The notes: generated from the sequence alone by a model not told the origin. Numbered from the stretch's first letter, positions 9,271-18,892 are shown. The stretch: DNA of 51,435 bases from Gammaproteobacteria bacterium (GCA_036383255.1 DASVOS010000008.1:1-51435), one strand, 5' to 3'. Numbers and translations are program-made.

Positions 9271-10908
9271 TCAGGGCTGCTGCGGTGGCGCGCCGCGCTC
9301 CTCGCGGATCTTCTCCCATACCGGGTCCTCGTCGCTGAGGAGCCGCATCAGGTTCTCGTGCACGCGTTTGCGGAAACGCCCGCCCGGCTCCACCTGCGGG
9401 CCGGCTACCGCCACGTTGGTGACGTGGCGGCTCACGCGCAGCGGGTGGGGCTGCGGCGGCAGGTAGTAAGCGTCGTTGCGATTGGCGGTGCCGGCATCGT
9501 TGGTCTGCACGAAGAACGGCACGAAGGTGTCGCTCACGGTGCCGAGCGCCTGGTAGTCACCGACGAAGAGCCCCAGCGCGTCCGGCGCGAGCGTGAGATC
9601 GAAGGGGCCGGTGATGTGCTGCTCGCTCCAGTGCACGCCGTCGCTGGAGGAGGTGAACCAGTAGTCGGTGGGCAGGGTGGCGGCGGCGGTGTCGTTGCGG
9701 AAGTCATAGTAGGTGATGCCCACGGTGCCGTCGCCCAGCACCGCGACGGTGGGGGTGAAGGCGGGCGCGCCGGCCACCGAGTTGATGCGGCGCGGCTGGG
9801 ACCAGTGCCTGCCGCCGTCGCTGGAGCTGGCATAGGCGATGCTGTCGTGGTCGCCGTTGCTGAAGCGGCCATCCTGCCAGGTCACCGCCAGCATGTCGCC
9901 GGGTCCCGCCGCCATCTGCGGGATGCCGGCGCCGGCGCGCACGCCCTGGCCGGTGTGCGGGTCCGCCGTGCCCACCGCGAGGCTGCGCGCGACGGTGAAG
10001 GGCGCGGTCCAGGTGACGCCATGGTCCTGGGAGCGCATCACCTTGATGGTGCTGGTGGCGCCGTCGCCGGAGGTGCCGTCGATCTCCACGAACAGGTCGA
10101 GCAAGGTGCCGTCCTGCATCACCACGATCTCGTTGCCGATGGTCTGGTTGTCCACGCCGGGGTCGTAGATGGCCCGGGCCGGCTCCCAGCTGGCGCCGCC
10201 GTCGGTGGTGCGGGAGAACATGGCGGCGCCGCGGTTGTCGACGGTGAGCCGGTCCCACACCGCGTACACGAAGTGCGAGTCGGTGGGATCGGCGGTGATG
10301 GCTTCCTTGTCGTTGAAGGCGCTCTGGCCGTCCCGGATCAGGGTCACGGGGTCGCTCCAGATGAGGCCGCCGTCGGTGGAGCGCACCACGAGCACCGCGC
10401 CGTCGGAACCGGGCTGCAGGGTCTGGCCCGTGAAGGAGATGGAGATCACGTAGGCAGTGCCGTCCGGCGCGAAGCTGACCCAGGGGTCCGAGGCACGCTG
10501 GTAGTCGGCGCCGTTCGCGGCATTGCCGCCGGCGCAGCGCGACATCTTGAGCTTGCTCTCGGTCCAGGTCTGGCCGCCGTCCATGGACGCGCCCGCCACC
10601 AGGCCATGGGCGCCGCCGTCGGACCAGCGGTCCTGCTGCCAGACGCCGATGATGTTGGTGGGGTTCGCGGGGTTGATGGCCATGTAGGGCTCCACCTCGG
10701 CGTTCTGGTAGGAGACGCTGCCGCCCAGGTTGCCGCCGCAGCCCGCGCCATAGGGCGAGGCCGCCGAGGCCTTGACCAGGGAGGTGCTGGGCGGGCCCAG
10801 CACAGGCTCGGTGACGCCGCCGCTGCCGGCGCTGGAACCGGAACCGCCGCCGCCGCAGGCGGCGAGGGCGAGGGACGCCGCGAGGGCGAGGAGCCTGGCT
10901 GTATTCAT
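9271..10908 (-). CDS. Sialidase-like (Asp-box propeller) lipoprotein
   Basis: This 545-residue protein starts with a lipoprotein signal ending in the lipobox LAAC, followed by a glycine/serine-rich linker, so it is probably anchored in the outer membrane or exposed outside. At least six Asp boxes of the S/T-x-D-x-G-x-x-W type are visible (for example MDGGQTW, TDGGLIW, TDGGASW, QDHGVTW, SDGGRHW), which build the beta-propeller of the sialidase/BNR superfamily. I cannot identify the arginine triad of a true sialidase, so enzymatic activity is uncertain; it may be a binding propeller. It is a single gene, convergent with the preceding operon. Confidence 0.75.
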   Translation of the reverse strand: MNTARLLALAASLALAACGGGGSGSSAGSGGVTEPVLGPPSTSLVKASAASPYGAGCGGNLGGSVSYQNAEVEPYMAINPANPTNIIGVWQQDRWSDGGAHGLVAGASMDGGQTWTESKLKMSRCAGGNAANGADYQRASDPWVSFAPDGTAYVISISFTGQTLQPGSDGAVLVVRSTDGGLIWSDPVTLIRDGQSAFNDKEAITADPTDSHFVYAVWDRLTVDNRGAAMFSRTTDGGASWEPARAIYDPGVDNQTIGNEIVVMQDGTLLDLFVEIDGTSGDGATSTIKVMRSQDHGVTWTAPFTVARSLAVGTADPHTGQGVRAGAGIPQMAAGPGDMLAVTWQDGRFSNGDHDSIAYASSSDGGRHWSQPRRINSVAGAPAFTPTVAVLGDGTVGITYYDFRNDTAAATLPTDYWFTSSSDGVHWSEQHITGPFDLTLAPDALGLFVGDYQALGTVSDTFVPFFVQTNDAGTANRNDAYYLPPQPHPLRVSRHVTNVAVAGPQVEPGGRFRKRVHENLMRLLSDEDPVWEKIREERGAPPQQP

Positions 10909-11008
10909 GGATGTCTTACCCGCTGCGGCTGGACTTCACTTAGCTATAGCATGCCATGCGGCGGCGGGCCGCATCCAAATCTGAATCAATTCTGAACGCC
11001 CAAAAGGA

Positions 11009-11034
11009 GACGGCGGGCCTCGCGGCCCGCCGTC
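11009..11034 (-). terminator. Rho-independent terminator of the M13 peptidase gene
   Basis: A perfect 11-bp stem (GACGGCGGGCC / GGCCCGCCGTC) with a TCGC loop lies just past the stop of the reverse-strand peptidase gene. On that strand it is followed by TCTCCTTTTG, a modest T-rich tail. Confidence 0.75.
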
Positions 11035-11058
11035 ATCTCAACCGAACATCGGTTCAAC

Positions 11059-13164
11059 TCACCAGATCACGCAGCGATCCTTGTTCACCATCGGGCTTTC
11101 GCCCTTGATGCCGAAGGCCTTCTGGAACTCCGGCATGTTGGCCATGGTGCCGTTGACGCGGTACACGCCGGGCGGGTGCGGGTCGATGGTGACCAGCCGG
11201 CGCGATTCCTCGGGCCGGATGTTCATGGCCCACACGTGGGCGGCGCCCAGGAAGAACTGCTGGTCCGGGGTCAGGCCGTCGATGGTCTTGGCGTTCTTGT
11301 AAGCCGCCGACTTGTGGAAAGCGCGCCAGGCCAGGGTGAGGCCGCCGAGGTCGGCGGTGGCCTCGCCGGTGACCAGCTTGCCCTGCACGTGCAGGCCGCC
11401 GTCCACGGTGTAGGACGAGAAGTGGTCGGAGATGCAGTCGGTGGCGACATGGAACTTCTTGAGGTCGTCCTCCGTCCACCAGTTCTGCAAGTTGCCGTGG
11501 CCGTCGAACTGGGCGCCCTGGTCGTCGAAGCCGTGGGTCATCTCATGGCCCATGACGAAGCCGAGCGCGCCGTAGTTCACCGCCGCCGGGGCGTGAGGGT
11601 CGAAGAACGGCGGCTGCAGGATGCCGGCCGGGAAGTTGATGTTGTTGCGCAGCGGGCTGTAGTAGGCGTTGACGGTCTGCGGCGTCATGCCCCACTCGTT
11701 CTTGTCCACCGGCTTGCCGATCTTGTTCAGCTCGCGCTTGTTCAGGAAGTCGTTCGCGCGCATCACGTTCTGCACGTAGCTGTCGCGCTTGATGTCGAGG
11801 GCGGAATAGTCGCGCCACTTGTCGGGGTAGCCGATGCGCTCCTCCATCATGCCGAGCTTGACGTCGGCGGCCTTACGGGTGTCAGGCGACATCCAGGCCA
11901 GGTCGGTGAGGTCTTCCTTCAGCGCGCCGCGGATGCCGTGCAGGATGTCCAGCACCGCCTTCTTGGAGGAGGGCGGGAACTTCTTCTCCACGTAGAGCTT
12001 GCCCATGGCGAAGCCGAGCGCGGTGTCCTCGGTGCTGACCACGCGCTGCCAGCGCGGCAAGAGCTCCTGGGCGCCGGTGAGGGCGGCGTTCATCTTGAAG
12101 TCCTCGTCCACGAACGCCTTGGGCAGGTAGGCGGCGAACGCGTCCACCGTGTGCCAGCGCAGGTAGGTCTTCCAGTCGTCGAGGGAGACCTTGGCGAGCT
12201 TGCCGTCCAGCGTCTTGAAGAAGTCGGGCATCGCGAGGTTGAGGCTCGCGATCTCCGGGTGGCCGACGTTGGCCAGGTAGTCCTTCCAGGAGAGGGTCGG
12301 GGTGGCCTTGTCGAGCTCGGCCAGCGTCATGACGTGGTAGATGTTCTCGGGCTTGCGCTGGTCCACGCGCGGCATGGAGGCCTGGGCGAGGTCCGTCTCC
12401 AGGGCCATGACCATCTTGGCCTCGTCGGCCGCCTTCTGCGGCGAGTCGCCGAGCAGCTGCAGCATGTTGTTCACGTGGGCCACGTAGGCATCGCGCACCT
12501 TCTGGAACTTGTCGGCCTGGGCCTTGCACGCGTCGTACTCGGCCTGGGCCGGGCTCGCGGCAGTGCTCGCGGCCGAGGTGGCGGTGGCGGCCGGCGCCAC
12601 GCACTTGTCGGCGGTCTTGAGGTAGTAGTCGCGGTCCGGCAGGCCGAGGCCGCCCTGGGCGGCGATGGCGATGACCTTGCTGCTGTCCTTGAAGTCCTGG
12701 ATCTGGCCGAAGCCGAACATGGCATCCACGCCGATCATCTGCAGGTGCGCCATCTCCTTCTGCAGGGAGGCCTGGTCCTTGATGGCGGCGATGGCGGCGA
12801 ACTCGGACTGCAGCGGCGCGAGGCCGGCCTTCTCGATGCCCGCCTCGTCCATGCCGGTGGCGTAGAAGTCGCCGACCTTCTGCTCGGTGCTGCCCGCCTT
12901 GTGGGCGGTCTTGGCGTTGTCTTCCAGGATCTGCCGGATCACTTCCTGGTTCTGCTTCTGCAGGATGTTGAAGGTGCCCCAGCGCGCGTAGGCGGCCGGG
13001 ATGGGGTTCTGCTTCTGCCAGCCGCCGTTGGCGTAGGCGAAGAAGTCCTGGGAGGGGGAGACGCTCTTGTCGAGCCAGTCGGCATGGAGGCCGGTGTCGC
13101 CGGCGGCGATCGCCCCGAGTGATACGGCGCAGAGGGCGCCCAGTAACAGGTATCCGCGTTGCAT
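11059..13164 (-). CDS. M13-family zinc metallopeptidase (PepO/neprilysin-like), exported
   Basis: This is a 701-residue secreted or periplasmic endopeptidase of the neprilysin family. It has an N-terminal signal sequence ending near AIAAGD and the zinc motif HEMTH (H540, E541, H544). It also has the third-ligand motif EATADLGGL, the substrate-binding VNAYYSP segment and a C-terminal CVIW close to the CxxW end usual in M13. The start is set at ATG 13164 because AGGAGG lies ten bases upstream; the TTG nine bases earlier is only one base from that Shine-Dalgarno site. An alanine-rich insert (about residues 195-210) interrupts the helical domain. It has its own terminator and is divergent from the next gene. 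Confidence 0.92.
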   Translation of the reverse strand: MQRGYLLLGALCAVSLGAIAAGDTGLHADWLDKSVSPSQDFFAYANGGWQKQNPIPAAYARWGTFNILQKQNQEVIRQILEDNAKTAHKAGSTEQKVGDFYATGMDEAGIEKAGLAPLQSEFAAIAAIKDQASLQKEMAHLQMIGVDAMFGFGQIQDFKDSSKVIAIAAQGGLGLPDRDYYLKTADKCVAPAATATSAASTAASPAQAEYDACKAQADKFQKVRDAYVAHVNNMLQLLGDSPQKAADEAKMVMALETDLAQASMPRVDQRKPENIYHVMTLAELDKATPTLSWKDYLANVGHPEIASLNLAMPDFFKTLDGKLAKVSLDDWKTYLRWHTVDAFAAYLPKAFVDEDFKMNAALTGAQELLPRWQRVVSTEDTALGFAMGKLYVEKKFPPSSKKAVLDILHGIRGALKEDLTDLAWMSPDTRKAADVKLGMMEERIGYPDKWRDYSALDIKRDSYVQNVMRANDFLNKRELNKIGKPVDKNEWGMTPQTVNAYYSPLRNNINFPAGILQPPFFDPHAPAAVNYGALGFVMGHEMTHGFDDQGAQFDGHGNLQNWWTEDDLKKFHVATDCISDHFSSYTVDGGLHVQGKLVTGEATADLGGLTLAWRAFHKSAAYKNAKTIDGLTPDQQFFLGAAHVWAMNIRPEESRRLVTIDPHPPGVYRVNGTMANMPEFQKAFGIKGESPMVNKDRCVIW

Positions 13165-13473
13165 GATTTCCAAGCCTCCTACTTATATAGATGACACGAC
13201 AGTACCCCGAGGACCGCCCTTCGATGGGGTCCGGCCAGGCTGGGCCGGGACCCGGATGATACTACCCGGCCCGCTTCACGTCAGAAATCCACGCCGCCCA
13301 ATAGTTCCCGGGGCGGGGCAAATTCCCGCCCGGCCATGCCGGGCCTGGGCTGCCGGCTGGCCCCGGGAATATCCGCGTCGTCCAGCGTGTTCTGCACGGT
13401 GTAACCAGGGGTTCTCCACGGGCATGTCCCGAGGGGGTACACCTTGGAGTTTTCACACCATGACCTGAGCGGG
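13165..13473. other. Intergenic region between divergent genes
   Basis: This stretch separates the reverse-strand M13 peptidase from the forward acyltransferase-like gene and must hold both promoters. I see the peptidase AGGAGG site and an imperfect GGGTCCGGCC hairpin near 13228-13253, but no convincing promoter or RNA gene. A short reverse frame (13262-13456) has no ribosome site or recognisable protein. Confidence 0.5.
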
Positions 13474-14718
13474 ATGTCGCCTATGAGCGCTGTTGCAGCG
13501 GAAATCCAGTCTGTGACCGAAGTGCCGGCCGTGTCCGACCGGCGCGCGTACCGGATGAGCTCGATCGATATATTGCGGGGCCTGGTGATAGTCGTGATGG
13601 CCCTCGATCATGTCCGCGACTACATGATGGCCGGCTCCCTCCAGGATCCCATCGCCGATCATTCGATCGGACCGCTGCTCTTCGCGACGCGCTGGATCAC
13701 GCACTTCTGCGCGCCGACCTTCGTGTTCCTGGCGGGGACCAGCGCGGGGCTGATGTCCCTGCGCAAGAGCCGGTCGGAGCTGGCGCGGTTCCTGCTGGTG
13801 CGCGGCTTGTGGCTGATCGGCATCGAGGTCCTGGTCATCTCGACCGCTACTTCGTTCTCCCCCTGGGGCATCGCCGAACTCGGCGGCCGCACCTACGTGG
13901 GGCTGCAGGTCATCTGGGCCATCGGTGCCGCCATGGTGGCGCTGGCGGGCGCGCAGTACCTGGGCCGGCGAGCCTGTCTCGCCATCGGTGCGGCGATCAT
14001 ATGCGGGCACAACCTGCTGGATGTGGTGTGGCCGGCGGCGAGTTCCACCGGCGCGACGGGACCGCTGTGGGTCGCGCTGCATGCGCGCCAGTTGTACGCC
14101 ATGGGCCAGTTCTCGGTGTATTTCTCCTACCCGGTGCTGCCCTGGATCGGCGTCATGCTGCTCGGGTACGCCTCGGCCGGCCTGTTCCAGGGGCCCGCGC
14201 AGGTCTGGCAGCCCAGGCTGGCGCGGATCGGCATCGGCCTGACACTGGCATTCGTGGTGCTGCGTGCACTGAACGTGTACGGGGATCCGCAACTCTGGCA
14301 GGCCGCTCCCGGCAACCCCGTCGGATCGGTCATGTCGTTCCTGGCGACGACGAAGTACCCGCCGAGCCTCCTCTATCTCTTGATGACCCTGGGGCCCGCC
14401 GCGATCGTGTGTGCCTACGCCGAACGCCTGCATGGCCGTGTCCGGGACGTGCTGCTGACCTACGGACGCGCACCCTTCGCGTTCTACGTCGCTCACGTGT
14501 ATCTGATCCATGGCACCGCGATGGCGCTCGGGGTCGCGCAGGGGTTCGCGGCACAGCAGTTCCTGACGCACTATCGGTATTTCCCCAAAGGTTTCGGCGT
14601 GGGCCTCGGCGGGGTGTATCTGATCTGGATCGCGGTCGTTGCCAGCCTCTATCCCCTATGCCGCTGGGTCACGGCCCTGAAGGCGCGGCGCAGCGACTGG
14701 TGGCTGAGTTACGTCTGA
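13474..14718 (+). CDS. DUF1624/HGSNAT-like membrane acyltransferase-type protein
   Basis: This integral membrane protein of about 414 residues has ten or so hydrophobic segments. The N-terminal signature (SIDILRGLVIVVMALDHVRDY) and THFCAPTFVFLAGTSAG match the DUF1624/heparan-alpha-glucosaminide N-acetyltransferase catalytic family, in which the arginine and histidine of the first helix are conserved. Related proteins move acyl groups across the membrane to sugars; the acceptor here is unknown. The start is uncertain: ATG 13474 and ATG 13483 are both possible with weak ribosome sites, while an upstream TTG at 13444 is less likely. It stands alone. Confidence 0.75.
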   Translation: MSPMSAVAAEIQSVTEVPAVSDRRAYRMSSIDILRGLVIVVMALDHVRDYMMAGSLQDPIADHSIGPLLFATRWITHFCAPTFVFLAGTSAGLMSLRKSRSELARFLLVRGLWLIGIEVLVISTATSFSPWGIAELGGRTYVGLQVIWAIGAAMVALAGAQYLGRRACLAIGAAIICGHNLLDVVWPAASSTGATGPLWVALHARQLYAMGQFSVYFSYPVLPWIGVMLLGYASAGLFQGPAQVWQPRLARIGIGLTLAFVVLRALNVYGDPQLWQAAPGNPVGSVMSFLATTKYPPSLLYLLMTLGPAAIVCAYAERLHGRVRDVLLTYGRAPFAFYVAHVYLIHGTAMALGVAQGFAAQQFLTHYRYFPKGFGVGLGGVYLIWIAVVASLYPLCRWVTALKARRSDWWLSYV

Positions 14719-14859
14719 TCGAAGCGGCACGATGAGGCAGGGCAGGATTTGCCGGTCATTGTGGGGGTGGTACTATCCGGGCGCCCCTCACGTCTGATGC
14801 CCATGGATGCGCACAGGTTCCGGGTCGGTGAGGACTCTTTCCACGGGGAGACGCCTCAC

Positions 14860-16749
14860 ATGACGAAGTCCCGCCTTATCCCCTTGTCCCTGCTGGTCCT
14901 GGCCTTGAGTGCCGGACCGGTCCACGCCGCCGACCTCATCACCCTGGACGTGGACCTCAGGGAGTCCGCACGCCAGCTCTTCCACGGCCACGAGGTGATC
15001 CCGGTGAAGCCGGGTCCCCTCACGCTGTATTACCCCAAGTGGATCCCGGGCGAGCACTCGCCCAGCGGTCCGCTGGAGAACCTGGCGGGACTCAAGCTCA
15101 CGGCGGGCGGCAAGCCGCTGGCCTGGCGCCGCGACCTGAAAGAGATGTACGCCATCCATCTCGAGGTGCCGCAGGGCGTGTCGAGCCTGGACGTGACGTT
15201 CGACTTCCTCTCGCCCAGCAACGGCGGCAACTTCGGCCAGAGCGTCTCGGCCACGCCGGACATCGCGGACCTGGAATGGAACCAAGTGCTCCTGTATCCC
15301 GCCGGCGCCGCGGCCAAGGACATCCAGTTCCAGCCCAGCGTGAAGCTGCCGGCAGGCTGGCAGTACGCCACCGCGCTCGACACCGCCTCCAAGGACGCGG
15401 GCGGCGCGCGCTTCAAGCCGGTGAGCCTGGAGAACCTGGTGGACTCGCCGCTCATCGCCGGCCTGCACTTCAAGCGCGTGGACATCGCGCCGGGCGACAA
15501 GGTGCCGGTGCACCTGAACCTGGTGGCGGACACCGACGAGGACCTGGCCATCACGCCCAAGCAGACCGAGGCCATGGTGAACCTGGTGAAGCAGGCCAAC
15601 ATCCTGTTCGGCTCGCACCACTACGAGCACTACGACTTCCTGTTCACGCTCTCCGAGAACACCGGCCACTTCGGCCTGGAGCACCACCAGTCCAGCGACG
15701 ACCGCAGCTGGAGCGACCTCTACACCACGCCCGAGACCACGCTGGTCGGCGCGCACCTCCTGCCCCACGAGTACGTGCACTCCTGGAACGGCAAGTTCCG
15801 CCGCCCGGCGGGTCTCGCCACGCCGGACTTCACCAGCCAGCCCATGCAGGACGACCTGCTGTGGGTGTACGAGGGCCTGACGGAGTACTTCGGCAACGTG
15901 CTCAGCGCCCGCAGCGGCAGCATCACCGCGGCACAGTACCGGGAGACCCTGGCCTTCGACGCCGCCACCATGGACAAGCGCCCCGGCCGCAGCTGGCGGC
16001 CGCTGCAGGACACCAACGACGAGGCGCAGATCCTGTACTACGCGCCGCGCGAGTGGCAGAACTGGCGCCGGGTGCAGGACTTCTACGTGGAAGGGGAGCT
16101 GATCTGGCTGGACGTGGACACGAAGCTCAGGGAGCTCTCCGCCGGCCGCAAGTCCATGGACGACTTCGCCCATGCGTTCTACGGCATGGATGACGGCAGC
16201 TACGTGGTGCACCCCTACACCTTCGACGACGTCGTGAACACGCTGAAAGGCGTGCAGGAGTACGACTGGGCCGCATTCCTGCGGGAGCGGCTGGACACCA
16301 CCCAGCCCGCGGCGCCGCTGGACGGCATCGCCCGGGGCGGCTACCAGCTCGCCTACACCGACACACCGAGCGAGTACTTCAAGGCCTATGAGAAGGTGCG
16401 CAAGGTGCAGAACCTCATGTTCTCCATCGGCCTGCAACTCGACGCCAGCGAGCACGACAAGGGCATGGTGCAGGACGTGCTGTGGGACGGCCCCGCTTTC
16501 AAGGCCGGCATCGGGCCCGGCATGAAGCTCGTGGCCGTGAACGGCCGCGCCTTCGACGCGGACAAGGACGTGCTGGAGGATGCCATCACGGCGGCGAAGG
16601 GCTCCAAGGCGCCGCTACGGCTGCTGCTGCGCCAGCAGGACACTTACCTGAGCTTCGACGTGGACTACCACGGCGGCCTGAAGTACCCGGTGCTGACGCC
16701 GGTGGCGGGCAAGGCGCCGCTGCTGGACGCCATCATCGCGGCGCATTGA
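14860..16749 (+). CDS. M61-family metallopeptidase with C-terminal PDZ domain, exported
   Basis: This 629-residue protein belongs to the M61 (glycyl aminopeptidase) family. A signal peptide ends at VHAAD. An N-terminal beta domain is followed by the zinc motif HEYVH (H303, E304, H307) and a downstream EGLTEYF glutamate cluster (E338, E342) that supplies the third ligand. A PDZ-like domain occupies about residues 520-600 and could bind peptide C-termini. The start is ATG 14860 because GGGGAG lies just upstream and a signal peptide follows directly; the frame runs further upstream without a good start. It is probably periplasmic. Confidence 0.9.
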   Translation: MTKSRLIPLSLLVLALSAGPVHAADLITLDVDLRESARQLFHGHEVIPVKPGPLTLYYPKWIPGEHSPSGPLENLAGLKLTAGGKPLAWRRDLKEMYAIHLEVPQGVSSLDVTFDFLSPSNGGNFGQSVSATPDIADLEWNQVLLYPAGAAAKDIQFQPSVKLPAGWQYATALDTASKDAGGARFKPVSLENLVDSPLIAGLHFKRVDIAPGDKVPVHLNLVADTDEDLAITPKQTEAMVNLVKQANILFGSHHYEHYDFLFTLSENTGHFGLEHHQSSDDRSWSDLYTTPETTLVGAHLLPHEYVHSWNGKFRRPAGLATPDFTSQPMQDDLLWVYEGLTEYFGNVLSARSGSITAAQYRETLAFDAATMDKRPGRSWRPLQDTNDEAQILYYAPREWQNWRRVQDFYVEGELIWLDVDTKLRELSAGRKSMDDFAHAFYGMDDGSYVVHPYTFDDVVNTLKGVQEYDWAAFLRERLDTTQPAAPLDGIARGGYQLAYTDTPSEYFKAYEKVRKVQNLMFSIGLQLDASEHDKGMVQDVLWDGPAFKAGIGPGMKLVAVNGRAFDADKDVLEDAITAAKGSKAPLRLLLRQQDTYLSFDVDYHGGLKYPVLTPVAGKAPLLDAIIAAH

Positions 16750-16761
16750 GGGAATCCGGAT

Positions 16762-16794
16762 GGCCATGAGTCCCGGGATCCGGGACTCATGGCC
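16762..16794. repeat. Perfect 15-bp inverted repeat between convergent genes
   Basis: GGCCATGAGTCCCGG and its exact complement are separated by only GAT. The hairpin lies 13 bases after the M61 stop and before the end of a convergent small gene. No T-tract follows on either strand, so it is either a tract-less terminator, a 3' mRNA stabiliser or a repeat element. Confidence 0.6.
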
Positions 16795-16813
16795 GATGCC
16801 GGCGGAACGTGGC

Positions 16814-17032
16814 TTAGGGCCGGCTGCTCAGGGCGACGTAGATGGCGATCATGACGGCGCCGATGCCGATCATGGTGAGGCCCCGCTTGAACTCGCGCTT
16901 GATGAGCGCGATGAGCCCGATCAGCACGCCCCAACCCGGGATGATCACGCTGAGCGCGATGTCGCCGACGGTGGCTTTCTGGAGCTTGCCGCCGGTCTTG
17001 GGTTCCTGGGCGGTGTCTGCGGTCTGGTTCAT
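16814..17032 (-). CDS. Small two-helix membrane protein of unknown function
   Basis: This protein of about 72 residues has a polar lysine-rich N-terminus and two hydrophobic helices (SVIIPGWGVLIGLIALI and LTMIGIGAVMIAIYVAL) separated by the basic loop KREFKRG. I do not recognise a named family. ATG 17032 is preferred over ATG 17038 because AAGGGG sits six bases before the former and touches the latter. It lies downstream of the CLC gene on the same strand after a 27-base gap, so it could be its distal partner. Confidence 0.55.
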   Translation of the reverse strand: MNQTADTAQEPKTGGKLQKATVGDIALSVIIPGWGVLIGLIALIKREFKRGLTMIGIGAVMIAIYVALSSRP

Positions 17033-17065
17033 GTTCATCCCCTTCGATGAGTTGACCCGTCTGGA

Positions 17066-18892
17066 TTATGCCCCCCTGCGCCTGCGGCTGCCACGCTTGC
17101 GGCCGAGCCAGCCCGTCTCCACCTCGGACTCCTCGCTGAGGCGCCGCTGGCGCGCTTCCAGGATGGGCGCGCGGTCCAGGTAACCCACCAGGCGTTCCGG
17201 ATCGCGGCTCTCCACCACCGGCAGGCGGCCGATGCCGTGGCGCAGCATCTGTTCGGCGGCCTCGTGCAGCGTCTCGTCGGTATAGGCGACCACGAGCTTG
17301 CGGCCGCCGAGCTTGTGCAGCGGCGTCGCGGGGTCGGTGCCGGCTTCCAGCGCCCGGAACACGTCGCCGCGGGTGACCATGCCCGCTAGCTTGCCGTCCT
17401 TGTCCAGCAGCGGATAGGCGCCGTGGCGCGCCACGGAGGGCTCGTGCCGGCCGAGGCGGGCGGCGAGCTCGGAGAGCGGCAGGTCCACCGGCAGGGACGT
17501 GGGCCGCTTGTCCATGACCTCGCCCACCCGCACCTGGTGCAGCACGTCCACCTCGTACTCCAGGTGCACCTTGAGGCCGCGGCGCGCGAGCTTCTCGGTC
17601 ATGATGGATTCGCGCAGGAACAGCTGCGCCACGGCGTTGGCGATGACGCAGACCAGCATCAGCGGCAGCACCGCGTCGTAGTCGCGGGTGATCTCGAAGG
17701 CGAAGATGATGAACGCGAAGGTGGCGCGGGAGGCGGCGGCGAACACCGCCGCCATGCCGGTGAGGGCATAGGCGCTGGGGTCCAGGTGCGCGCCCGGCAG
17801 GAGCTGGTTCACCGCCAGCGCGTACACGGCGCCGAGGGCCGCGCCGCCCATGAACATGGGAGCGAGCAGGCCGCCGGAGGTGCCGGAACCCAGGGAGATG
17901 AGCATGGCCGCGGTCTTGAACACCAGGATCGCGAGCAGGAGGCCGAGGGTCAGGTGGTTGTTGAGGATGTCCGAGAGTGTGCCGTAGCCCACGCCCAGCA
18001 CCCGCGGCACGAAGTAGCCGATGACGCCGAGGCCGAGCGCGCCCAGGGCCGGCCACCACATCTGATCGAAGGGCAGCTTCTCGAACTGGTCCTCGATCCA
18101 ATAGAGCGCCTTGCTCACCAGCGTGGCCATGAGCCCGCAGAGCACGCCCAGGATGAGGTAGTAGAGCAGGCCGCGGGCGATGTCGAAGTGCGGTGCGCCG
18201 ACGCTGAACATGGGGCCGGGGCCGATGAGCACCAGGTGCACGGTGGTGGCGAGGGTGGTCGCGATCACCAGCGGGATGAAGGAGCGGGAGCGGAACTCGA
18301 ACAGCAGGAGCTCGATGGCGAAGATCACGCCGGCGATGGGCGTGCTGAAGGTGGCCGCCATGCCGGCGGCGGCGCCGCAGCCCAGCAGGACTTTCCGCTC
18401 CGCCGCGGTCATGTGCAGCGTCTGCCCGAAGATGGAGCCGAGCGCGCCGCCGGTCTGGATGATGGGCCCTTCCGCGCCGAAGGGGCCGCCAGTGCCGATG
18501 GCGATGGCGGCGGAGAGCGGCTTCAGGATCGCCACCCGCGGCGCGATGCGGCTCTTGTTGACGATGATGGCCTCGATCGCCTCGGGGATGCCGTGGCCGC
18601 GGATCTTGGAGCTGCCGTACTTGGCCATGATGCCGACGACGAGCCCGCCCAGCGCCGGCACCACCACGATCCACAGGCCCAGCGGGTTCACCGCGAAGGA
18701 GGGCAGCGCGAGTGAGATCGTGTGGAAGAACACCAGGTTGCTGCACAGCGCGATCAGTGCGTAGAGCGCGTAGGCGGCGAGACCGGCCACGAGGCCGATG
18801 ACGCCGGCGAAGCAGGACATGAGGAGCAGGCGCAGGCCATCAGGTCCCGGTCGGTAACGGCGGGGACGCGGACGGTCGTGCATGGCTGACAT
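17066..18892 (-). CDS. CLC-family chloride channel/transporter with two CBS domains
   Basis: This is a 608-residue CLC protein: a membrane domain (about residues 20-430) followed by paired CBS domains (about 465-590) that usually bind adenine nucleotides. The gating-glutamate motif reads GAEGP with E141. The first anion-site motif reads GHGIP (99-103) instead of GSGIP. A GSGTSGGLLAP motif follows. The inner proton glutamate of E. coli ClcA (E203) aligns with L194, in the segment FAIELLLFE. This departs from the classical 2Cl-/H+ exchangers and may mean uncoupled or differently coupled transport. The start at ATG 18892 follows GAGGATCCC. It diverges from a MarR gene across a strong palindrome. 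Confidence 0.88.
   Translation of the reverse strand: MSAMHDRPRPRRYRPGPDGLRLLLMSCFAGVIGLVAGLAAYALYALIALCSNLVFFHTISLALPSFAVNPLGLWIVVVPALGGLVVGIMAKYGSSKIRGHGIPEAIEAIIVNKSRIAPRVAILKPLSAAIAIGTGGPFGAEGPIIQTGGALGSIFGQTLHMTAAERKVLLGCGAAAGMAATFSTPIAGVIFAIELLLFEFRSRSFIPLVIATTLATTVHLVLIGPGPMFSVGAPHFDIARGLLYYLILGVLCGLMATLVSKALYWIEDQFEKLPFDQMWWPALGALGLGVIGYFVPRVLGVGYGTLSDILNNHLTLGLLLAILVFKTAAMLISLGSGTSGGLLAPMFMGGAALGAVYALAVNQLLPGAHLDPSAYALTGMAAVFAAASRATFAFIIFAFEITRDYDAVLPLMLVCVIANAVAQLFLRESIMTEKLARRGLKVHLEYEVDVLHQVRVGEVMDKRPTSLPVDLPLSELAARLGRHEPSVARHGAYPLLDKDGKLAGMVTRGDVFRALEAGTDPATPLHKLGGRKLVVAYTDETLHEAAEQMLRHGIGRLPVVESRDPERLVGYLDRAPILEARQRRLSEESEVETGWLGRKRGSRRRRGA

Noticed and set aside
11176-13122. 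Forward 648-codon frame opposite the M13 peptidase
   Set aside because: The reverse strand has signal peptide, zinc motif, ribosome site and terminator; the forward frame has none.
13262-13456. 64-codon reverse frame in the intergenic region
   Set aside because: No ribosome site, no motif, and it sits in a region expected to hold promoters.
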